From the NCBI GenBank assembly GCA_949775045.1, contig OX459097.1:5402685-5466684 (forward strand): DNA of 64,000 nucleotides, in the 5' to 3' direction. Below the pieces are notes generated by a model. The model ran no database searches. It was not told where the DNA came from and was given only the letters and a program-made list of their open reading frames with translations. This DNA comes from Metridium senile. Taxonomy: Eukaryota; Cnidaria; Anthozoa; Actiniaria; Metridiidae. Shown one piece after another: positions 32,953 to 43,600 of the stretch (the stretch's first letter is position 1; each line of letters starts with the position of its first letter). A program made the position numbers and the translations under genes.

Positions 32953-35900
32953 GTAAGGTGTTTTAAAAATAACAGGTCATTCAGTGAGGCAGTGAGATCT
33001 CTGATCTTAATGTCAATTATAAAATAACAAATAGAACTCGAATTCATGTGTATTTCCAAGTCATTTTATATATCTAGTAATCAAAGTTTTTTCAATACAA
33101 CACAACACAACACAACACAACACAACACAACACAACACAACACAACACAACACAACTGCATAATGGTGAGATAATCTCTTGAAATTCAACGAAATCAGTC
33201 CTTTGATTTTACCCTCTGCCGCCATCTGGAGAAATTCCAGTGGAATTTAGTTCTAACATTAATTGTTTCACCAATATTTTTTTTTTACAAACCAGGTCAG
33301 ACAAAACATATGTCTGACAAAACTTTGACAAGATCCCATTACATGCCATAAATAACCTTGATACGCACTGGACCTAACTTTTCCCAGAATTAATACTGTA
33401 GTTTCGAGTTTTCCATTGCTCAGCCTAAGCTTCAATAGTTTGTAATTTGGACGATTTGCCTGAAAGCTAGGCTCATTAAAATCTTAGCTTTTTACTGATA
33501 CGTAGTTGGTACAAATTGATTTTCAATATGATTCCTATGTACAAAGAAATCATCAATTTGATAAAATGTAATATAGTTTTTGTATTTAGTACAGCCCTTG
33601 GTAAGGCAAGGAATGCAAATAGAATAAAACAATATAAAACATCATGAAAAAATATCACGGATTTTACTCTAATCTTTGACTAATATCGAGTGGTTGAGGC
33701 TGCGCAATAAGAACTCAAAACGTACCTAAATTGCGTGCGAAATGTTTGGTCTTAGAAACAAATGAAATATATCTTCTTAAAATGACAAATACAATATTAT
33801 ACAATAAAAAAAACTATTGATAATTATGGTAGTGGATTTTTTTAATGACGTATTTGCAGGTGACTGTATTGAGAAAGTGACCGTTCCATCCATGATGTGC
33901 AAACACAAATTTAATAAAACACAAGTGATATACAATCTAGTACAATCTAATATTACGTAGTTTTTTTTACTCTTTCTATATCCATATGTACATGACTAAC
34001 GACGTATTATCAATTACATAACGGAACCAAAAGGGATACCTTATTGCTTATTTAACTTCACAGACACGAAATATCTTTTTGTGGTTTAAAGACTATTGTT
34101 TTTGCTCTTGTTTTTTTGTCATGGTCACTGAGTTCCTTAACTTAATGTTTGTTAATATTTTTTTCTTCTTTACTCTAATTTATACATGTTTTCCTTTTCC
34201 ATCTACCTTAGTCTAAACTCTTTCATCTACCTTAGTCTAATCTCTACCGTTTTTTTTTATTTTTTCTTCTTTTTCATTTGTTTTTCCTTTTTTCTCGCTT
34301 TCCTCCTTTCCCTATTTGTTCATTGCGGAATTTCCTTCCTTCCTCTCTGCCCTGCCTCTTATTTTCCCTTTTAAATTTAATCTGTTTCTCCTAGTTTCTC
34401 CCAAATCTTCTCTAACTTTTCTTCGTCTCTTTAAATCTTTCAAGTTAAAAAATACTATCAACAAATGGAAATACAGTGGAGCTCCGTTAATCCGGCCACT
34501 GAAGGGACAGCCTAAAGTGGCCGTATTAAGCGGGAAAATTTTATAGAAAATGTATGGACATTCATTTAATTCGTTGGGACCTAAAAAACTGGCCGCAATA
34601 ACGGTGTGGCCGTTTTAAGTGGGTGGCCGTAAGGCGGGGTTCCACTGTAAATAGTTTCGACAATATACAGACCATGTCTGATCAAAATACGGTCAGTTAA
34701 TCGAAGAAATACTATAGCCGAAGTTGATGCTCATCTTCTTCTTCCGTTTCAGATAGCGCTAAAACCAAAAGACAAGGTATTCCAAGTATGGAATTCGCAA
34801 TGGAATTAGGTAAGTTAAGATTATCATCATATAGTCCTGATCATCACCTATAAACAAAGCCAATCATTAAATCATCACTACCATTATTATCACCATCACC
34901 ATCAACAACACCATATCACCATCACCACCACCATCACCATCACCTTCACCATAACTATCAATATCATAACCACCATTACGAACGGCATCGTATTCACGAT
35001 CAAAATAATCATCATTATCACCACCATCATTATCTTCATCTTCATCACAATCAGCATCATCATTATTCAATAGCATTTTTCATGGCTACTAAAAATAAAT
35101 ATTGCAAAGCTTTGTGGGATGTAAAAGCGGACAAACTTTGCGGTAAAAAAAGGTTTCGATTACAAGGAATAAAGATCAATATCAGTCGAAAAATCATAGT
35201 TTTTCCATGAATTAGAAACAACAAGAAAAAAAAACATTGTTGCAGCATATTAGTATGTATTTTGGGCTTGGCTTGTCCGCATTTCAATCCCACAATGCAT
35301 CATCGTGACTTCATTCTATTCTTATCGTTTTAATTCTGTAGCAAAGATGAAACCCAATACGTCTGTAAGCCATGCTATCCTAATCGGTGCCTCTGCTGGG
35401 GCCAAAGCTGGTGCGAGCAGCGGTGCACTCGCAGGAGCAAAGACAGGAGCAACTGCAGGCGCTGAAGCCGGAGCATCTGCTGGGGTAGAGGCAGGAAAGA
35501 AAGCAGGGGAAGATGCTGGAAAAATGATCGCAACTGAGATTGCCATGGAGGCAATAAACAAAATCATGGCAATTGCGAGAAACGAAGGACATATTGTCAA
35601 TATCTATTCAAACATTTCGGCAGGTGCAGAAGGCGCAGCAGGTGGTGCTGCAGGGGGCGAAGGCCAAGGCCAAGGTCAAGGCCAAGGTGGAGCCCAAGGT
35701 GGAGCCCAAGGAGGTGCGGCTGGAGGGGGAGGGACTGATACCTCAGTTAGCGGAAACGGTGGAGAGGGAGGAGGAGGCGGAGGAGGAGGAGGAGGAGGAG
35801 GAGGAGGTACAGCATCAGGTGGTAATAAAACCTCTGGTGGTGGCTCCGTTACTGGATCATCTGGAGTAGTTGTGGGTCCGTCGGGTGGTTCGGCAACTGC

Positions 35901-38900
35901 TGGGGTTTCAACGGGGAGTGCTGCTGCTGGAGGATCTACGGCTACAGCTGGATTCTCGTCCGTGGCTAACACTGCAGCAATCGCAGCAACAAGTGCTACA
36001 GGAGCAGCACTTAAAAGTAAGTAGCGCGTGCAATGTAATGTTGTTGGATGTGATTCAACTGTGCAAAGCTATTTCTTGGTCCATGAAGCATTTGCATATA
36101 GATTCTTTATATGGTACCTCACAACGAGGTGACTAAGACTTGATATTCGTTAACACTTGTGAAGTACATAGAGAGCATTTCAAAAACAATGCAAAATGTT
36201 GCACGCCTTCAATATACAATTGTACTCTAAATTACACTTAGTTTTAATAGAATTCGTCATAACAAGATATTCACATAACAATATTTGGATGAACAGGTGA
36301 AAATTACAGGACGAAAATCCCAATTGACAATTTAAACCTATAAAAAAGTAAAACATCAAATAAACAAAGTTAACAAATATTTATATAATCAACACACTTA
36401 ACACTTCAATCTATTAATTTCATTGACAGTAATGAACCTTGCTCTGTACATGATTTACTCAATCAACACACCAACAGTCCAAACGTACACCATGAACTAT
36501 TGTCTACGGGCAAATGTAATGGAAATGTTTTGGAGTGAGCATTGCCAGTATTTCATTGCTCATGTACCAGGATTAAATAAAGACCCAGATACAGTTTCCT
36601 TTGAGTCCGTGTGTTACCCTGGTTCTTACATAGTGCATAAGGATTATAGTTATGGTTTACTGAAGCATGACTTGGACCAAAACTTTGGTAAGTGCCTTCA
36701 AGAAAATCGCTCGTAAATCTTAAACATGTAATGTATACACCTATTTCAATTAACGTTGTCCATCTGGAATGGTTGATCTGAGACCGATAGGAATTGTGGG
36801 AGCTCGTTAAACTGCAAATACATTATTATAATCACGCTTGAATATTAATGTTTACTTCTGAAATACTGTTATCTGTTATTCAACACCATTTAATTTAATT
36901 CAATTTAATTTAATTTAATTTAATTCAAGTTTGATTAAAACAATGCATTTGGAATTTAATGAACTCCCACAATTCCTATCGGTCTCAGATCAACCATTCC
37001 AGATGGACAACGTTAATTGAAATAGGTGTATGTGTTGTATAAGTATCAATATGTGTGCGAATAAACAAAAGATCAAAGTACAAAAGTTCAAGTTCTGATA
37101 AACTTCTTTTCTCTTCCTTCCCAGTCAAGGAAGCAACATTCTACATCCGCCGTCACGAGGAGCTCAAAGAAACCTTTACTTTCGCCTCGTTCCATGAGGG
37201 ATGGTTCTTCGTTGTCGGCAATGCAGTCGGCGCAGCTTACTACAATTCAAAGATTGCTTTCACCAACAAAACTAAAGAGTTTGATTTGCAGTCGTCGTTT
37301 GTCTTGAAACCTTATCAAGGAGATGATGCTAAAAAGAACTGCGCGGAGGAGAAGATTACACCGACTTCTCCACCACCTACGACTAAGCCTGCAGTCGGTA
37401 CCAATCCAGTCCAACGCCGTAAGTCTTGTTTGTACTCTAAATACTGTTCCTTTTAGACAATCCTGATTTTGATTGCATTATGTGCTAAAATGTTAAGCCT
37501 GTGGTAAGAAAGCAACTATGCAATCCCGGACAAAACTTAGACACTTTCGGAATTTTTACCTTCATTCATAGTTGATCGCAAACTTCTAGCCCCCTTTACT
37601 CCTACACAACGTCTACTGATTTCATTCGTACCTAGCTCCAGCTATACTTGGTTGCATTTTTAGTAGCTTCGACTTTGAAGTAAATTCATATCATTTCGTG
37701 AATTCATATTTCGGTTGATTAGTCAAATATCTAAAGCCTTCCTTGCAGACGTCCTATATGTAGTTTCTCCCCTCATTAATTTACATAAGATGTTACTATA
37801 TTTCTCATCACTATGTTGTGGAAGTTCGTACTGAACACATTAGATGTAACGAGATAATTCCAACACTTGATGATTTTCAAGCTATTATAAGACAGTACGA
37901 GAGAATGAAATATACACCTATTTCAAAAATCGTTGTCGCAGCCGATCGAAGCTATAGTCCACACTCTAAAGCTTGCAAAGGGCGTCCTTAATCTGAACTG
38001 AATATGTGATTTATTACGCGCTTTTTTAAGAAATATTTGTTTCATAATCTTCCCCTGCAACAATTTATCATGTTCATATAACACAAACACGTACAACCAA
38101 AATATGCCATGAATAAATCGATAACAAGAGAAGAAATACCGAAATCCTCTGCAGGCTTCAGAGTGTGGACTGTGGCTTTGTTTGCGACAACGATTTTTAA
38201 AATAGGTGTATATATAAAATACCCAAAACCAAATCAAAACTGACAGTGTAAAGGCTATATATCAATACATTGTCTTGCAGATAAATGCAGCGCTTTGCAA
38301 TTCATCAACGAAGTTGGTGGTCCATTCATCCTCTATTCAAGCCTTAAGAAGGAAGGATGGCATCTCAATGGAAAAGAACTAAAGATGAACTTCACTTTCA
38401 AGCGACCAGAGCTACATAACTTTATAACATTTAAAGGATTTGACCCAACGCATAAGAAGAAGATCTTGCTGGATGGTGATACATCAATCTCTGTGATGCC
38501 GACTGAAGATTGTAGTTCATACATTCCAGTGAATGCAACTGGTGTTTTAGGTAAGAAAGAAAAGAAAAACTAAATCTTTATCATCTGTAAATTCGGTTAA
38601 GTTGTTCATCATTTCAAATATAAGCCATACATTCCAGTGAATGCAACTGGTGTTTTAGGTAAGAAAGAAAAGAAAAACTAAATCTTTATCATCTGTAAAG
38701 CCGGTTAAGTTGCTCATCATTTCAAATATAAGCCATACATTCCAGTGAATGCAACTGGTGTTTTAGATAAGAAAGAAAAGAAAACTAAATCGTTATCATC
38801 TGTAAAGCCGGTTGCCTATCATTACATATATAAGCCATACATTCCAGTGAATGCAACTGGTGTTTTAGGTAAGAAAGAAAAGAAAACTAAATCTTTATTA

Positions 38901-39938
38901 CAAATATGAATGCAGTGAATGCAACTTTTTCATCTGTAAAGCCGGTTAAGTAATTGCCCATAATTTCAAATATAAGCCATACATTCCAGTGAATGCAACT
39001 GGTGTTTTAGGTGAGAAAGAAGTTAAAAAGCGCGCATCCAGACCAATTTGCAGCGCGACTTTACAGAAGTCGGTCAGATTGTACTGTTGAGACAGATCAA
39101 CTTTACAGAACAGTTATCTGACTACTGCTCTTTGCAATCAGTTTTTTGTGGTATTGTTTTAGTATACAAACGTTACGTACAATTCAAACGGTCAACGTTT
39201 GCTGTCTGGATCCGTCCCTGGTTATACATCATTTGCAATGCCTATATACCCTTTTAATAAGTCCCGAAGTGTTGTGTTTTCCGCGCTTGACGTCAAATTA
39301 ATTCTTTTGAAATTTGTATAATATGAAAGGAATTGAAAATAATAAATTTGACGTCAAGCGCGGAAAACACAACACTTCGGGACTTATTAAAAGGGTCTAT
39401 AGTTATTTGTTATTAACAACTGGCTTATTTCCTAATATCTTTAGTGCCAACAAAGCCAACACCAGCACCAGCTACTGCTATTACTACCAAACCAACACCA
39501 CCTCCACAACCAATTCCAGTCAGTGAACCAGCTCTACCTCCACCCCCTACACCAGCAATGGCTGAAGCGCCACCACCACCTACAACAATACCAACCACTA
39601 AACCTCCTTGTATACCACCAAAGATATGTCTACCACCTCATCCACCTCCACCACCACCACCTCCACCACCACCACCAAAAGGTATGCTTTATGTTTTATT
39701 TGTTAAAGCAGGCTATGTTTTTCAGCTAGCTATATAGCTGATGGGGGCCTGCTGTCTCTCACACTCCACACTACATTCTATATTTACAAACACGCTTCAT
39801 TCAAACTCACCTGTTGATTTTTGAGGGGAGAGAATCGGATTATCCGGAGAAAAACCCTCGTGGCATGAGTGAGAACAGCCACTCATTTTTGGAGCCTAGC
39901 TCTATTGTTGTGGTCTCCCATATATGTGGAAAGCCTTA

Positions 39939-40021
<83 letters not shown>

Positions 40022-40651
40022 ACTCTGTTCACTAGTCGCCCGAGCCGGAAATCGAACTCAGATCACAGTGGTGAAAGATGTGAAAGGCCAGCTCTCTTAC
40101 CGATAGGCTACCCATAAAGAGCATACTACCTGGCTGTTTTAATTGTTTCCGGTTTTAACATTTTCTAGACGTTCAGGGATTTCTGAGCATAAAATATAAA
40201 CTTGAATACCTACACCTAGCTGTAGATTCTTCGAATTATTTTATATCTACAAATTCTATGCACGTACAATGGTTAACATTTGTTAGATTTTTAGAGGAAC
40301 TGCAATATAATATTTTTAATTAAGTATTTATTTGAAAATGTCTGGTAAACTGGTTTGGAAATTGAGCATGTGAGCTATTATCCAAACGGTTGAAAGATCA
40401 ACTTTGCCAGAGACATTTTGTATTTCCTCCAAGAAAAATATTACATTCAATATGATTCCTACGTACCAAGACATCATTAATTTAATATATTACATTTATT
40501 AAAATTTGATTTTTATATTTTTTATAGGCGAAGGAGTTCACTATCATATTCATTATCACAACAATCCTAGTGGTGAGTTGACTTACCTTATCATAATAAA
40601 TATGATTAATGATTCAGCCCCAGCCTCTATTTGGGCAGTTATTTCCCGGGT

Positions 40652-40689
<38 letters not shown>

Positions 40690-43600
40690 GACGACTCTCT
40701 TAGAAAATGGGTAGGTATGCTCGACGGACGGTTTTGAAAATGACTCTAATAGGTACGAATAAAGTAACTCAGGTACTGATTTCAGACCCTAAAAGGTACG
40801 ACCACATTTCAATTCGACCTGTATAATCTTGTATAATGTTCTAAAACTGTCCCTAAAAGGTACATTGCCAGTTCGAGACCCTAAAAGGTACGCGAGGGTC
40901 TTATTTTCGACCCTGAAAGGTCCATCGAGCAAACCTACCCATTCTCTAGCTAAGGGAGTCCCCCCGGGGGTTGTTTGCGACAACGCTGTCAACGACATCC
41001 ATACAGGCCGGGCGCAGTTTTTGAAATTTTAGCACATACCAGGCTCGTAACATGGTATATGGGATCAGGAATCAAGCCCAAAAATTAGGCCCGGATCAGT
41101 TATCAGAGGCCAGGGTCAGGGATCGAAGGGCTGGGATCGAGGATCAGTTGGAAATTGAGTATGATTCGGGGATCAAGGATCAAACGTTTGGAAAAAATTG
41201 GGATCAGGGATCAAAAATTCCGAAATGATCCGGGATCAATAGTTTCAAAATATACCATGTAACGAGCCTGACCTACGTGCACTACTACAATTTTTGATTC
41301 AAATATATAGTACAAAGTATAACTGAAAAAAAGCAAATCTTAAAAGCAGGTGTAGACCCGTGTGCATTTGCGCATAAAGTAAACTCTATACACCCAGTCA
41401 AATAATGGCGACCAATTTGAATTACTATTGGTCTTGAATGACTATTCTCTAGATATCATACATTTGAGAACTCTGTTGTGTTCCAACGTGAACACGAGGC
41501 TAGTCAGTCTTAGTCAATATATGAGGGCTCTTTATCCTTGCGCTCTGCATGTTGTTTTCGTAACGCCTCTCTAAAACGAACAAGCTCAATAATCCACATT
41601 GAGCCAAACTGAGAATTGGTTTCAAGCTGTTGTGGTGTCCTGGCACGAAGGAAAACTGAAAAAAAATTAAAAAACGTCAAATAATTTCTAATGGTGATAA
41701 TACTAATCCATCATTTTCCGAAAAACCATTTAACTTAAACTATAATGTACATGTGGTGCTTATATAGCGCACTTCACGTCCCTCTTATCTAAGATAAGAT
41801 AAGAGATAAGATAACTTTATTTAACGTGGTCGAGTACACTTAGCTTTATTTTAAAAATGCTGCAACTTTACAGATATAAGCACACAAATCAAAAATACAC
41901 AAACAATTTCTGTATGGAGGGCCTTGAAGACAGTTTTTACAATTGTCACAGTTGTTACAACTAATCATATGTACGTGTAGTAGTATATGTGTGTAGAAAC
42001 GTGCAGCCATGCGACTAAAAATAATGAGGGGCTAGTATGCAATGCAATGTTGCGCTTTATAGCACCCTGAAGCCTGCAAATGATGTCGGTAATATGATCA
42101 TAATTTGTGATCTATTACACGTTTTTAAAAAAAAATATTATATACCATCTAGCACTGCAACAACTCGTTATAGTCATTTATAAAATAACTATTTGAAATC
42201 ACGTATTTTGATTGGTTGAGGCGAGTGCTTTATGAGAGCACACAGCACGCGTGTTTGCATGTTGATCAAATTGTATTTTATAAAAGAAATAAAAAAAACT
42301 AGCTTTCTGTGCTGTATGCAGTTATAAAGCACTTGGGGATTGTCAGAACACTCGAGAAGTGTTGAGAAACACTCCGCTTTGCGTCGTGCTTCTCTTAACA
42401 CTTCTCTCGTGTTCTGACAACCCCGCGTGCTTTATAACTGCACACAGCACGCGCGCGCGTTTTCTATTCCTTCAATAACACATACAACCAAAATATGTTA
42501 AAAATGAATTGATAAATTTAAGAAGAGTAAAAAAATGCCGACATCCCTTGCAGGCTTCAGAGTGTAGCTTCAGCTGCGACAATGATTTTTGAAATAAGTG
42601 TATTAGAGGTAGATGATTCACTGTTTACTTGCTCCAATACCCAGGTTGAAATCTTTGGTTCTAAACAATTACACAAAACTCACACTAATTGATTTGATAG
42701 TAGATAAAACGCATGACCGCATAGAGCAATGTAAAAAGCAGTAATTGCAATAACTTAATGCATGGAGTAGCTTGCATGCCAACTGGGTGATGGAGTCAGC
42801 AAACGTGAAGGTGAGAATCATTGCCTTAAAACATTAACAATAACAACAATAAATACATTAAAAACAATAAAATACAACAATAATAATAAAAATAATATAA
42901 TACATCAATAGAAATAATAACAATAGCAATAAATATCAATTAAATAAATATGCAGAAATACAATAAAATAAATAAAAGCATTTTAGTTTCATGGTAATGC
43001 AGCTAGCATATAATTAAGCCTAGTTTCAGGGGGCTCTGAAATATTTGGTAAAGAAACCAATAGTCCCGTTCACAGTTCCCTGCGCCATCTTGAAAGGTAG
43101 CCGGGTTTTTGCATCGAAGCGAGACGAACGTTGGGCTTGCAATGATAGAGACACGTTAATAATTGTCCGGCATGGTGTTAAAAATCCTCTATCATTGCAA
43201 GCTCAACGTTCGTCTCGCTTCGACTGTCAAAGGCCCGACTACCTTTCAAGATGGCGCAAGGAACCGTTTAGGGGGCTTTTGCTTTTACTCATCATGGTTT
43301 GGTAATCTAGACTATGTCAGTTTAAGTATTTATATATATTAAAATAAACAACCAAAATAGTTTATTTATTAATTAAAATATTTATATCAATAAAATAAAT
43401 TGATAATAATATTATTATATAATATTCCAATAGTTATAATTAACTCTTGGTAATAACCTAGTTTCAATATTTTTTCAGTGACGCCGATCATATGTCAGCA
43501 GCCAGCGTGCAAAGATCCATGCGCGCCATCATGCCCTCAGCCCACATGTTGTAAAGCTTGCCAACAACCAGCCTGTACCGACCCTTGCGCTCCGTCGTGC

